Below are positions 21,895 to 33,434 of a stretch of 64,000 nt of DNA, one piece after another. Made by a program: the position numbers and the translations under genes. The DNA lies in NCBI GenBank assembly GCA_963932465.1, contig OZ010788.1, positions 201,068,559 to 201,132,558 of the forward strand, in the 5' to 3' direction. This stretch comes from Maratus speciosus. Its lineage: Eukaryota > Arthropoda > Arachnida > Araneae > Salticidae. The notes under the pieces are model-generated. The model was given only the letters and a program-made list of their open reading frames with translations. It was not told where the DNA came from and ran no database searches. The stretch's first letter is position 1; every line of letters starts with the position of its first letter.

Positions 21895-22200
21895 CTCGCC
21901 AACCCCGTTCAGACACCGCAGAATCTAAAAACACGCTAATCTGATGGGTTTTTAAAATATTAAAGAAGATTGAATTATACTGAAAAAAGCTGTGCAGATC
22001 TCCCTGTAAACGGGTTTCCATTCAATTCCCTTTGATTGCAAAAATTTAAAGGCGAATCAGTTACTGTTAAGACATCCAATAGTTGTTTTCGATTTTGATT
22101 AAAGAGGATCAGTTAAACCTTTGAAAAGAAGCTAAAATAAAATGAATTAAGTATACAGAGTCTTTGTTTCCCGGTATTTTGAAACAATCTCTATAACAAT
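21895..22200 (+). repeat. Dispersed repeat, copy 2
   Basis: Matches 8536-8820 block by block (CCCCGTTCAGA, ACACGCTAATCTGAT, AGAAGATTGAATTATA, AAGACATCCAATAGTTG). The extra left part (CCCCCGCAAGCTACGCTCGC) is GC-richer than its surroundings. Confidence 0.75.
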
Positions 22201-22429
22201 AGCCTAAATCATGTGACTATCATCAACAGTTTCGGACGGACCACTTCGCTTTTTATACTATAGGTGCCATTTTGGTACTTTAATGTTAGCCAGGCACAGG
22301 TGGTAAGTCGCCAAATATTATTCTATCGCCATCATTCCATCTATATTATAATAGTTCAAGTCATCAACTGTCATAAACAAATACGGTCTGAATTCTTCGC
22401 TTTTCATATGAAAGTTTGGCACAGATGTT

Positions 22430-22589
22430 ATATTGGCGCGATTTTTTTCCGACGCCAATTTGGGAACTCATCAACAACATAAACAACAACATCCGGCTTA
22501 CCATATCAAGCAAAATAACGATACTTTGGCGCCAGTTAAGCGCCCGTTCCGTATATGACATTGGCGTCAGAAAAAAATCGCGCCAATAT
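22430..22589. mobile_element. Small TIR element, 30-bp inverted arms
   Basis: 22430-22459 and 22560-22589 are inverted copies identical at 29 of 30 bases (start ATATTGGCGCGATTTTTTTC), 100 bp apart. The centre (CATCCGGCTTACCATATCAA, CTTTGGCGCCAGTTA) resembles 24665-24715. No clear target duplication. Probably a MITE or its core. Confidence 0.65.
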
Positions 22590-23278
22590 GGGGTCGTAAG
22601 CTTTCCATTTTGACTAAAAAATCAATTTTTTTTTTTCGAATTAAACTACATAAAAGTTGCCATGGTCGCAAAGAATTCTTGGTATTATTGGTTGAGTATT
22701 ATTGTCTCTCAACAATTATTTTTGTTATTAGCTTCATACGGTTATGATAATACATGTTCCAGTAAAATACGTATTCCTTACTAAGCTTAATTAATTATAT
22801 TGACCGAACTACATTGGTAATTATTAATAATAACAGGTAAATATGATTAATATGCAACATTTATCAAATTTACCAAAAGACGCGGTTATTATTATTAATA
22901 ACCGGTTAATATTAATAATAGCCGAATTTATCAAATTGACCGTAACATATATATTAGCAATATAATTTAAAGTTGCTGTATATATTTGAATTTGTTGATT
23001 GTTATAATTCCATTCTTTTTCAACTTTTGTTTTGTTCCCTTTGAGACCAGTTCTGTTAATGAGACTCTCTCTCATACAGAAATACTAGGGTTGGCACGTT
23101 TTTGCCAAAGGTGGTAAAAACCGTCCTGGCAAAAATACATGTTTGCCAAAGTGTCAAAAATAGATATGTTTTATTTTAGATATGTTTTATTTACAGCGAT
23201 GCAATTAATATATTTTAATTTTTAATCATTTCAACTCTAAAATTTATAATTTTATTTATTTATTTACCTTAGAATATT
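22590..23278. other. AT-rich DNA with a short palindrome
   Basis: An imperfect palindrome at about 22,880-22,925 (GGTTATTATTATTAATAACC and GGTTAATATTAATAATAGCC) and a TTTGCCAAAG-rich patch at 23,100-23,155 are the only structure seen. Confidence 0.45.
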
Positions 23279-24540
23279 CGGTATTACTTAGTTATACCGT
23301 CGACCAAAAATCTATCGCCAAACTATAAGATTAAATGCCAATAATGGTTGATCGTAAATGTCACATTCACTTGACTTTAAGCAAGTTACACGTGTTTACG
23401 GCATCAAGTGATTTTTATTTCGACGTTTTATTTGTATATTTGTTAATGTTATACTAATTTATTTGTTCTTTCGTTATTTAAAATAAAAATTATGTCAATT
23501 TGTATAATTTGGCGAAATTGGTCGACGGAATAACTAACAAGGGAACCACTTTTGGTGTTGCTCGCACCTAGCTTTGAGACCTGGTGCATTTTAAAGCCCT
23601 ATATTATGAAGTTTGAGAATCGATAAAATTTTTCTGTTAAAATAATATTTCTTGATTTTACAGCAGCATAACTTTCTGAAAATGTAATTTTCGAGACCAC
23701 TTATCGGACTAGTAACATTGTATTTTTTTAAAGAAAAAAATTTAAAAATAAAAATTAGTTAATAATAAGTATAAAATATTGAAAAAAGTTCGAAAATTCC
23801 TTCAAAAACCCACGAATTTGATTTTGAAAAATTGCAGCATTATATTCATATTTTTGGTGGGGAAACAGTTGGCGTTCATTTTCAAAAGTGGAGCTTTTCG
23901 GCAACCCTAGCCAAATGTCATAGCTGAATTTGTAATAGCTAGAAATTGCAAAGTCCGACACATTTAGCCACACTAATTTTTCTAAATTGGGTAAAACTAT
24001 TAATTTACTTTATGATTACTTTTACCAAAGGACCATTTAATACAGCAACATTTCATTTTAAACATTCGAAACTTTATTCCATTCGATTTCAAAAGAAATA
24101 GCTTGCTTATTTTCTATTTCACTAAAAAAATAGTTTTCAATGATCTTCGAAGCTTTTATAGAATTATATTTATTACTTATATATTTATCGTCTGCATAGA
24201 AAAAGAAATAAAAACCTAATATTTGTTTCTTATGCTATCAATTCTAAAAAAAAAATCGCAATCTGATATACTAGTAATGTGTATTGTATATTTACTCTTT
24301 GGATAAAGCGGGCGGAAAAATTGTAGCGGCCTTTTTGGCGACTTAACTCACTTTTGGCGTGAAATAAACAAATAAAAATGTAATAATAAAAAATTAAAAG
24401 TATAAAAAAGCATACAAAATATGATTTTAACAGAGAAATTTTATCGGTTCTCTAACTTTTATGTATAGTGTTACAAAATGCACCAGGTCTCGATGCTAGG
24501 TGTGGCAACACCAAAAGTGGTTCCTTTGTAAGTAGTACCG
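23279..24540. mobile_element. TIR MITE (about 270 bp) split by a nested insertion
   Basis: With 23538-24528 and one TAA removed, the ends are inverted repeats: CGGTATTACTTAGTTATACC with GTCGACC (left) and CGGTACTACTTAGTTATTCC with GTCGACC (right, minus strand). A relative of one end lies at 49,660-49,765 (TTTGGCGATAGTTTTTGGGT, TCGAGTAGTACCG). Non-coding. Confidence 0.75.
23538..24528. mobile_element. Harbinger-like non-autonomous element nested in a MITE
   Basis: It begins CAAGGGAACCACTTTTGG and ends CCAAAAGTGGTTCCTTTG, with inverted homology continuing about 110 bp inward (GAGACCTGGTGCATTTT, CGATAAAATTT). TAA at 23535-23537 and 24529-24531 flanks it, and removing one copy restores the host MITE's terminal repeat exactly. 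A 3-bp TWA duplication is the PIF/Harbinger habit. The interior has no recognisable transposase or Myb-like gene. Confidence 0.8.
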
Positions 24541-24866
24541 TACTTTTTATTTATTTTCTAAAGGAAATATAAAAAAAAAATAATTAATAACTATAGAACA
24601 AAATAATTTATATATTTTTTAAAAAGAAATAAAAGTAAATAAACATTTATTATTAAATAAACAACAATAGCCGGATTACCATGTCAATCACAATAATGCC
24701 ATTTTGGCGCGAATTAGGATCATCGGTGCGTAGATAACATCTGTTCCTAATTTTTTTTTCTTTTCGTTTTATTTTTAAAACAAAGAAAGAAGTGAAAGCC
24801 ATCAATTTTAAATGAAAGTTGTATATTTTAAATAAAATGAATGAAAGTATTATATTTTAAATGAAA
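24541..24866. other. AT-rich intergenic DNA
   Basis: Only a partial match (24665-24715) to the centre of the 22430-22589 element is seen. Confidence 0.45.
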
Positions 24867-24870
24867 TTAA

Positions 24871-25016
24871 CCCTTTGTATCACCGTGTTGTAGATCTGCA
24901 ACATACCCAAAACGTCATTGTTATTTCAACAGTAAATTTCAAAAGACGATTTTGTTATTCTATTACACTACTATTAACATAATTATTACATTAAATCTGC
25001 AACAAATGTCGATACT

Positions 25017-25047
<31 letters not shown>

Positions 25048-25905
25048 CGCGCCAAAGTTTGATTTATTGCTTGATCAGCTACACGTGATTTTTACTGAAT
25101 TAAGGTTTGAAATACAGGAGTTAAAAAAGTCTCCAGATGTCTACAAGTATATTGTTTTCAAAGGTGAATTTTAATTCTTTATTTAAAGACCATTTTCGAG
25201 CTAGGAAATTTATAATATGTATAAGAAAAACGTAAACTTTTGTTTGTTGCAGATCTGCAACAACGCGCCATACCTTCTCTTTTATTGGATTTTTTAAAAA
25301 TATCAAAAGAGCATCGAAAATATCTTCTAATGGTTATTTAAGTTGCATTTCTTTCAGAAGAGCATAATTACTGAAAAGGAGAAACATTAGTCTGTTGTAT
25401 ATTATTTAATTGCTATAGGGTAAGTTAGGGATCCCCCCCCCCCCCCCCAGTCTGTAAAATTAACTTCAGGTCCAAAGCTAGCAAAAAGGGGGAAGGTCTC
25501 GTAGAAAATATAATTCAACAGAAAAAGCATAGAGCGCCTATTCAACATATTCCACCAAAACAAGTGCGCCTAGACGAAATTGGGCACTGGCCATATTAGG
25601 CAGAAAAAAGCATACGTTGTAAATACCCTGATTGTAAAAACTTTAATCAAACTGTTTATGAGAAATGTGGTGTGGGACTTTGCGACAACAAAACTAACAA
25701 TTGTTTCAAAAATTTTCGTGCAAATTAAAATTTTAAATATTTACAGTTTTTGTACCATTTGGCAAGATGTTGCAGATATTCAACAAACACATTTTTCCAA
25801 ATAAAATTTTATTTTTCTGTTCTGATTTTTTTTCCATGCTTAAAATGATGCATTTTAATACCTGTGTAAGAATTTTTCAAATCGAGGTTGTTGAATTACA
25901 AAGTG
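24871..25905. mobile_element. TTAA-flanked (piggyBac-type) element, 1.0 kb
   Basis: TTAA at 24867-24870 and 25906-25909 flanks CCCTTTGTATCACC at the left end and CACTTTGTAATTC (minus strand) at the right. Subterminal GTTGTAGATCTGCAACA (24887-24903) and TTGCAGATCTGCAACAA near 25247 are palindromic motifs, with a further TGTTGCAGATATTCAACA near 25768. A 29-T run lies at 25019-25047 and a C-run near 25431-25449. Open frames at 25121-25306 and 25580-25804 show no transposase motif. Confidence 0.75.
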
Positions 25906-25909
25906 TTAA

Positions 25910-27477
25910 TGAAATATAAAATAATGCGACGGGAAAAATGTTTAGCGAAGTATCACCTGCGTCTCACTAACATAAAAATACCGTCAGAATTGATTTCTCT
26001 ATCAGAATCTTTCGGTTTGGCGAAAGATTGTTCAAGTAAATTGAATTATGAATAAAAGTAGCATGATACATTTCTTAGCATACATTTAAGTCAGGCCAAA
26101 CTGGTCGCCAAATTAGTTTAAAATAATAACCTTTTATGATATATGAAAAAAAAATATCTGTTATGATTAAAATTTGAGTTGCCATCATTAGAAAAATGTA
26201 TTTAAAATCAGAAAAAAATTAATATTTCGAAAACTAATTCGAATTTAAAAATTCTAATACCAGTTTTGAGCTGAGTGGATCAATACTGATTTTTGGTGTT
26301 AATTTCATCGCAAAGTATTCCATATTTTAGGAGAAATCGCCGTAAAACATAATCAGTTGTTTAATCAGTCGTTTCAAAGAATCGTTACATAAATTCGTTT
26401 CATTTCAGCCGTTTCATATATCCGTTTCATAAATTCGTTTCATTAGGATTTTATATATATAGGGTGGTATATTTATACAGTTATGCGCAGTAAAATTAGT
26501 AAGGGTGGTCTTTTTTTTTCTACTATACTTGTCAATTATATGAGCCCTTATCAGAGGCACAAGAAATTCACTAATAATAATAATAATAATAATAATTGTT
26601 TTCGATAGCCCTCCCCCCACCCTCACCCTATTTAGAAATTAAGTTGTTCTCCTGTGTTCCGTGAAACACAACTACGGATCCAATGGTTTAGGTTATAAAT
26701 CAAGCAAAATAAAATGGGTTAAATATATATATATTTTTAAAAAATACGTTAGAAAAATCAAGCACTGAATCCGAAAAAAATACTTTTTTAATACCCAGTT
26801 TCTGCCCTAAAAATGTTTAGAACTGTAAAGCTAGAACTGAAGTGAAATGATCGTGCACATATTCTGAAAAACTAGAAACCTTACTTACTTACACGTGTGG
26901 TCGACAATGGAGTTCGTGTAATATCGGCTTCTGTTTTACGAGGCGTTGTCTTCACATTATCTCTAGGGATACCTCTTATCTGCAGCAGACAAATCCCAGA
27001 GGATCCCTGAACAATATGATGGATGGGTGGGTCTTATTTCTCGTCTTATCACCCCCCCCCCCCCCCCTTATGCGCAACAACATTTTATTCTGCATTTGAT
27101 GCAGTGGACACCCACCAGAAGATAATTTTGTGAGACTACATCTGTAGATGTCTCAAGGGACCTGAGTTAGATCTGGATATTAGGTTTTTATATCGATTTT
27201 AAGAATCCCCTAGAGAGATTGTTCGGGCGCCTTCAAAATGCAGACTGAGAGATCTTATAATATTATTCCAACAGAACGGTTTAATAAAGTAGTATTTTTT
27301 TTTTTTTTTCACTTTTTTAAGCAGCAGTGAAAATCATTATCTACTTGCAGGATGCCCTAAAATGCACTGAAAGCTTTTTAAGTTCAATGACAAATAAACA
27401 GGTTTAGCTATTAAAATAATTCTTGTAGGAGATTGGTGTGTATTATTCCACATTGTACACACATTGTAATGTGTACG
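25910..27477. other. Intergenic DNA with microsatellite and dispersed repeat
   Basis: Contains a TAA run at about 26571-26597 and poly-C runs near 27052-27068. The segment 26900-27050 (GAGGCGTTGTCTTCACATTA, AACAATATGATGGATGG) recurs diverged at 55540-55640. No gene seen. Confidence 0.5.
26900..27050 (+). repeat. Dispersed repeat (second copy at 55530-55650)
   Basis: Both copies share GAGGCGTTGTCTT, AGAGGATC/AGAGCCC followed by a GC-rich patch, then ATGTGATGGATGG-like wording and a run toward GACTT/TCTTAT. Confidence 0.55.
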
Positions 27478-27481
27478 TTAA

Positions 27482-29322
27482 CCCTTAAATGCGCGATCTT
27501 TTTATTTTGTTTCGAAAAAAATATAGGGGAGATGGGGGCACATGTGAACAACGCAATTTTTCAATAGTTATTGTAAGTTTTTTATTTGAAAAAAATTACT
27601 AAAGATGATAGCACCTGTAAACATATGGTAAAAATTTTTTGAAGCTCTTTGATATTTTGTTTGCCCTCTGTAGCCAAAACACTGTTTATAGATCTCAAAA
27701 GTAAAATCTTTGTTCCATGTTGATAAGCGAATAACTTCATTTATTTATTCATTTATTTGAATTTGCGTATTTTAACATATACTATGAATACTAATAAATA
27801 TTTTTAATACAGTTTTATTTCTTCTAAAATTTAGAAATGTTAATGATTTATCAATTTAACTCTAGCAGCCATGTGGGGCACTTGTGAACAGACTAGTTGG
27901 GGCAGATATGAACAGTTCATAAGTGTCCCGATAATCATTCTGTGATTCTGTTCCTTTCAATTAACTTCATAAGAAGTAATGTCAGATCCATTATCCATAA
28001 TTTTCCTGAAATAGAAGATATTTTCCTCACACAAAGTTTATTTTGTATTGAAACTTCCACAAATACATCTTTCAGCCAGTACATAAAGAGCAACAAGCGC
28101 GTTTACGTTCAACTGTACTTTAAATAAATTTAATGTTTTCTAAAATGCAATAAGTGTTATGTATTATTTTACTAAACGATTTACAACAATATTTTTAATG
28201 CATTGTTAATACAAAAGTATTAGCCTGAACAACTTTGACAATTTTTCTATTACATTTGTTCTAAACTTGCAATAATGGCTTACTTCCATCTCTAAAACAG
28301 TTATGTATATGATGCTTTGAATGGAGATAGATACCAGTAATATTTTAAGAAAGTAAAATTTTTAAACTGATTACTACCGTAAAATCCCAATTGTAACCCC
28401 CCCCCCCCACCTTTTCATAAGCAAAAGAAGTTGGGGGTGGGTTATAGTCAAGATTTTTTTTTTTTTAATCATTAAAAAACCCTTCTTTATCTATAATTTA
28501 CAGGTAAATAAGGCAAATACAGGAGTGACAATCTTTCGAATTTCGACATATTTCCGATAAATAGTATCTAAATAAACCCCCCCCCCCCGCCCTAAAATTT
28601 CCCTAAGCAAAATTTTAAAGTTTTAATTTCTTTTTTAAAATTGCTTCTTTATTTTTTTATTTTATTGCAACAATACTTAATAAATCATCTACCCCCACCC
28701 CCAAATCTACTTATTTTCATTTTATAATCTTTTGCTTAAACATATCACCCAGAAACTAGAGAAATATACATGTCTATATATTCTTTTCTTTATGGCGAAT
28801 TTTACAGGTAATATAACTAATATGTCAAAGGATATTTTTTCCTTGTGTTCACAAGTGCCCCACGAGTGTTCATAACTACCCCGCTGATGGGGCACATGTG
28901 AACAATTTTTTGAATTTATAAAACTATTAAAAAATGTAAGAGGAAACTATACAAGTGATTTTTAAAAAATTACCATGTGTAAAAGAAAATTCTGTTTACT
29001 ATATTGAGTAGTTTTTGTTTATAGAAATTAATCCAGTGATGAGGAAAAGCTCTATTTATGCGAACTGTTCACATGTGCCCCCGTCTCCCCTATATGATTC
29101 TCTGAAAGGTTTATTACATAGGAAAAATAATGAAAAAAAATCAGCGATGCATTTTTCATATAATACGTCAGTTTTGTCTTCTGTTGAACATCTGCAATAT
29201 AAGTAAAAACTACTGCCGTGTGGCTGTATTACGCTAAAATAATGCAAATTAGTAAATACTTTAATAAGTATGTCTACAAATACCATATTTTGTACAATTA
29301 TTTATTTTATAAAACTTAACCT
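27482..29322. mobile_element. piggyBac-type element interrupted by another TIR element
   Basis: The left end CCCTTAAATGCGCGATC follows TTAA (27478-27481) and matches the inverse of 5541 in the 5033-5541 element. After the nested insertion (27526-29090), 29091 onward continues the family: ATGATTCTCTGAAAGGTTTA, ACGTCAGTTTTGTC and ACATCTGCAATATAAGT match the inverse of 5490-5340. The right end near 29,316-29,326 is diffuse. Confidence 0.7.
27526..29090. mobile_element. TIR element with repeated GGGGCACATGTGAACA motifs
   Basis: The ends are 25-bp inverted repeats, one mismatch: GGGGAGATGGGGGCACATGT at 27526 and GGGGAGACGGGGGCACATGT on the minus strand from 29090. The core GGGGCACATGTGAACA also recurs inside, subterminally, at 27875-27890, 27899-27914 (degenerate), 28846-28861 (inverse), 28867-28882 (inverse, degenerate) and 28889-28904. 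Such reiterated subterminal motifs look like transposase-binding sites. Flanks are TATA on both sides, but low complexity hides the true duplication. No transposase seen; superfamily unknown. Confidence 0.75.
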
Positions 29323-29326
29323 TTAA

Positions 29327-29574
29327 CCCTTTAATTCCCATAATATAATACGTTCTAGAAATTACGTAGTTCAAAGAATCTTCTGACTTCACACCAGGAA
29401 ATTTCAATGGTTAATTTCGCTTTATTTAAATACGGAATGTCTGTTTTTTTTTTAATTAAAGCAAATATTGCTATTTTAATTTTCTGGTGTGAATTAGGTA
29501 TATGCAATTAAAAAAATCTATTAAATTCAAAACAGTGTTGTTTGCATATATATGCAAAGCTGCGCTCTAAAAGG
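29327..29574. mobile_element. TTAA-flanked short element
   Basis: TTAA at 29323-29326 and 29575-29578; ends CCCTTTAATTCCC and CCTTTTAGAGCGC (minus strand). 248 bp, non-coding. Confidence 0.6.
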
Positions 29575-29578
29575 TTAA

Positions 29579-29790
29579 CCCTTTCAGGGGCAAAGCACTT
29601 CTGTTACTAAAATGTTAAAGTAATTGGTTGACACCAGGTTATACGAACAAATTTATATGAAAGTAAGTAAAAGCGTTTCCTTGAGTGTATAATATACAGT
29701 AAAATTCAGTTTTAAAATTCTGGTGCCAATGTGGTATTTGGAAATTCAAATTAAGTGGTATATATAAAATATACCGGCGCCCTTCAAGGG
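29579..29790. mobile_element. TTAA-flanked short element
   Basis: Directly abuts the previous one, sharing the TTAA at 29575-29578; right TTAA at 29791-29794. Ends CCCTTTCAGGGGC and CCCTTGAAGGGCGCC (minus strand). 212 bp. Confidence 0.7.
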
Positions 29791-29794
29791 TTAA

Positions 29795-30645
29795 GGGGCA
29801 CAGTACCTTTATGAGTTTCTCGAAACGATCAAAAACACCGTCTTTTTCAAAATACCAAAACACAAATAATATGCAATTAAGATCGTTTTTGTTTTTTCAT
29901 TTCTGCCTAAACTATATTATCCAGAAAAATAAATTTTGTATATGCAAAATTAATATTTAAATTTTAAACTAAAAATCCTCTCACTAATGCGTGAATTAAA
30001 ATCATTGAGTGCTGCGCGCATGATAAAACTCTAAATTATGCATATAGAAAACAATTTTTGAACAAAATACAATCATAACACACCTACTTCTAAATTAAAC
30101 CAAAATATACACAAAAAGTTTTGTTTAAAATTTAATTTTAGCACAAAATAAGAAAAATTGAAATTTTTCCAAAATGCTATTTTCTAATTTTTCCAGTGCA
30201 AAAAAATAAATAACCAAAATATGTGATTTTTTATTTATTTATTTATTTTTTTATTTTAGCATGTAGACTATAAATAAATGCATATTTGGTTAATTTTTTA
30301 AAGCTGTAGCTTACATAGTTTGAAAGTAACTGTGCTCGCTAACTCCAAATTTACTAATCTGAAAAAACGCGTTTTAAAGTTTTAATATCTACGGGCCTTG
30401 AATTATCACCGTCTATAAATGATTATAGCTCAAGATATAATGCTGATATTTGAATGGGTTTTTTTGCATCAGAAATGTCAGAAAATTCAGAATAAAACAA
30501 AAACCGAAACTGATTTTTTGAAAGTTTAAAGGTCTCTTAATGACCCCTTAAACATGTAACTAACTCATCTCTGTATATTTCAGCATTCACAGTTGCACTG
30601 GTAAAAATGTGTCGGTCACTGCAGCCATTCAAAATTATGTCCATT
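29795..30645. other. AT-rich intergenic DNA, no feature
   Basis: A decayed ATTT-rich patch near 30,230-30,260 is the only low-complexity element. No gene supported. Confidence 0.5.
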
Positions 30646-30647
30646 CT

Positions 30648-30870
30648 AGAGAACTGCACGGGCCGGCCTCGGGCCGATTTTCATTCACGGCATTCGGGCC
30701 GGACCGGGCCAGGCCAGGCCTAACTTAATTTTTCTGTACACAGCCGGGCCTGGTTTCATTCCTAGTTTTCACGGCCCAAAATTTTCAGTTCTAGTTATGA
30801 GCCAGCCCGTATGAAAATCATTGTCTCAGCGTGGCCTGGTCCATTTCAAGGTCAGTTAAATTAAGCCTGG
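30648..30870. repeat. GC-rich GGGCCGG repeat patch
   Basis: An abrupt GC island with several GGGCC-type words (CACGGGCCGGCCTCGGGCC, GGGCCGGACCGGGCCAGGCC) in very AT-rich DNA. The partly inverted arrangement (CGGGCCTGG against CCAGCCCG and GGCCTGG) suggests a MITE. Ends not fixed. Confidence 0.45.
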
Positions 30871-31234
30871 CACAAAAGTTTTTGCAAAAAACGCATACAT
30901 TTTTTAATCGTCATTATTCTACACTTAAACATGAAAATTTATTATTTTTAAAGAATAGTAGGTTTCTACGCATATTAAAATATAACTAAATTAAAAATAC
31001 AGTAAAATGTGTGAAAAGGAACCTACCTCTGACGGAACCTTGTTTTAAACTGAAAAACGTGTTGATCCATGCAAAATTAATATACTAATAAGTAAGAAAA
31101 GTATACATGATACATTTACACTTGCTAAGAAGGGAACTTGTCTATAATGCATTTTTTTTCTTTTCTATGCAATTCTATCTTAGAAGATTTTACTGTATAG
31201 CATTTTTCCGATTTTTAACACTTCTATACATGGA
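30871..31234. other. AT-rich intergenic DNA, no feature
   Basis: No gene or repeat supported. Confidence 0.45.
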
Positions 31235-31570
31235 ATATGGATTAGAAAGAAAAACCAAGCGTCAAGCATAGATAATGAAAATTTTACTATATTTCCAGAC
31301 ATTTTAATAAAACTTCACTGTCTAATAAGGTAAAGAAGGTACTGAAGGTCCATTCCATGAAAAACGGACAAAATGTCGTGCACATGACACTTACATAAAT
31401 ACCTATAACTATTAATTTATCATTTGTTAAAATATAAACTATACATTAAAATAACAGAAAACCCTCAATTTTCATATTCGTTTAGTTGTTTCAATTTGGG
31501 AATGCAATAGCATTGTGAAAACAGCAGTAATATGTAGAAAAGCTGTCCCACACGTGATATGGAATGACCC
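31235..31570 (+). repeat. Repeat blocks A and B left of the LTR element
   Basis: Block A (31240-31320: CAAGCATAGATAATGAAAAT, TTTACTATATTTCCA) recurs at 40370-40440. Block B (31345-31570: CATTCCATGAAAAACGGA, TTACATAAATACCTA, AGCTGTCCCACACG) recurs at 39884-40105. On the right the order is B then A, so the LTR element inserted into or beside an older tandem repeat. Confidence 0.75.
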
Positions 31571-31692
31571 TTTCATATGTTTAAAAATTTACCCATTTTA
31601 AACATCCTACCTAAATAAGCTGCCTGTTTTTAATAGATTTAAAAATATCCACATTTAAAATCCTAGACCTAAGTAATCTGCCCGTTTCAGGG

Positions 31693-32417
31693 TGTAAGAA
31701 CTTTACTAATTACCCCTAAAGACTATTTATTCACGAACTATTATTCGAGAGAAGATTCCTCTGAAAGGATCTTCTAAACTTTCCCACGCTAAATCTCATC
31801 GGTCATTTCTGAACAAAGCCATGGTGCTATCAAGGCTAGAAATATAAATGGAGAAGACAGTGCAATTTCGTTCCGGCGCGAGTTGAACATTCCGTGGAAT
31901 CACAGAGAAAGCAGGAGCTTCAGCCGTCCAGTAAATGAGCGGTGGCAACGGGTAAGGGGAGAAAAGACCATTTCTCCTAGAGCGGCGAGCTTCAGCCTTC
32001 GAGAAATAGGCGGTGGCAACGGCTAAGAGGGAAAAAGACTACTTTTCCCTAGGACCGGGAGTTTCAGCCTTCGAGAGAGGCGAGGTGGCAACGCGGGAGG
32101 AAGGAAGAAGGAGTTGAGAAGTGGGAGAGCGAGGACGCTGGTGAGGAGGTCTTGCTGGACCTAGTGGTGAATGAGCGAAGCGAGGAGATGAGATAGATGG
32201 TCGTCCGATCAGTCTTCTCTCCGATTGAAGCACTATATCTGTGGAAGCAGCCCGTTGATGGAACTTTTTATCCTGTTATAATGACGAGAACCCAAACAAA
32301 TATTGTTTAACTTGTAAATATTCATATTTAATCGAGAAATTGTTCTAAATAAAGGACTTAGATTTTAGTAACTTACGCTACCATAGACTCTTGTCCAATG
32401 ATATCTAAGTCCCTACA
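31693..32417 (+). repeat. 5' LTR
   Basis: Starts TGTAAGAACTTTACTAATT and ends GATATCTAAGTCCCTACA. TATAAAT at 31843-31849 is a candidate promoter box and AATAAA at 32348-32353 a candidate poly-A signal. A proline-rich minus-strand frame at 32039-32233 is a shadow. Confidence 0.95.
31843..31849 (+). promoter_or_regulatory. Candidate TATA box in 5' LTR
   Basis: TATAAAT about 150 bp into the LTR, in AGAAATATAAATGGAG, repeated at the same place in the 3' LTR. Position fits a U3 promoter; transcription not shown. Confidence 0.5.
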
Positions 32418-32436
32418 GTGGTGGCAGCTAAAGAGG
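32418..32436 (+). other. Primer-binding site region
   Basis: Immediately after the LTR's terminal CA comes GTGGTGGCAGCTAAAGAGG. From its second base, TGG followed by TGGCAGC looks like the complement of a tRNA 3' end; I do not assign the tRNA. Confidence 0.6.
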
Positions 32437-32505
32437 ATTAAGAACTGGTGAATATAATCTATCACAGTTCGTCAAAAAACAGGAAGTGCCGCAACCAGGC
32501 CGCAA

Positions 32506-32735
32506 GTTAGAAAGGAGACCTTGATCCCCAGACCAGAGTCTTCGGCAAATCCAGCAGGGATTCCAGAGCCAAGGCAATCCGACGCCATGTAAGAGACGTA
32601 AGACGTTCCGAAGATCCGAAATCGACAGACGGAGGGTAGAAAGGAGACCTTGATACCCAGAGCAGAGTCTTCGGCGAATCCAGCAAGGATTCCAGACCCA
32701 AGGCAATCCGACGCCGTGCAAGAGACGAGAGACAC
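32506..32735 (+). repeat. Tandem repeat in the leader, unit about 129 bp
   Basis: Two units share AGAAAGGAGACCTTGAT, CAGAGTCTTCGGC, AATCCAGCA and CAAGGCAATCCGACGCC. Three minus-strand frames here are produced by the repeat and are not genes. Confidence 0.85.
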
Positions 32736-33434
32736 CCGAATCCAGGGAAGTCGAGCCCGCCGGATAGTTTAGCCTACAGATGACCGGAGCTGTACCAGTC
32801 TAAGACGGATTCAGAAGAGCAGTCAACAATATCTTAGGTTAGCACTCTTTATTTGATTCATTACAGAGGTTTAATCGAAATAGTATAGTTAATAACAAAC
32901 ATGGTTTTTTAATCATTGTATATTGAATAGAGTTTAGGAAGTAAGGAATTTGATAATAACATTTTGTGAAATATTTCCAACTGGATTCTAAGAAATTTAA
33001 GTAAATATTAATTTTCTAAAGTTCCTTAAAACTGTTTTAAATAAGTTTTATTTGTACTAAAGGTTAATAATTCAGTGAGGATAATTTAAATTGCTTATGA
33101 GAGGTGACGCATCGTTGGATGCACTGAATGCAAATAATTTAAATTCTGTTTTGTATGTGAATTTTATTCAGAATGTATGTTTTCAAAATTTAAGAGACTT
33201 TTTGAGCAATTTACTTCAAAGAAATGATACCAAAGAATATATAAAGTTATATGTGAAAACTTGGTTGGTTAATGATAAGGCTGTTTATCATATTAATATG
33301 ATTGAAATTGTTGTGATATTTTTATGTCGCGAAAGTTTGTGATTGTCCAGAACTAGGGAAATATTTAGAGGCTTCGAAGTGGATAATTGCATGATTGGCA
33401 TAGCATTTTTTATAACTGTTAATTAGTAGGTAAC

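Noticed and set aside
32428..32735. Three overlapping minus-strand frames with internally repeated peptide
   Set aside because: The repetition comes from the 129-bp leader duplication of the LTR element.
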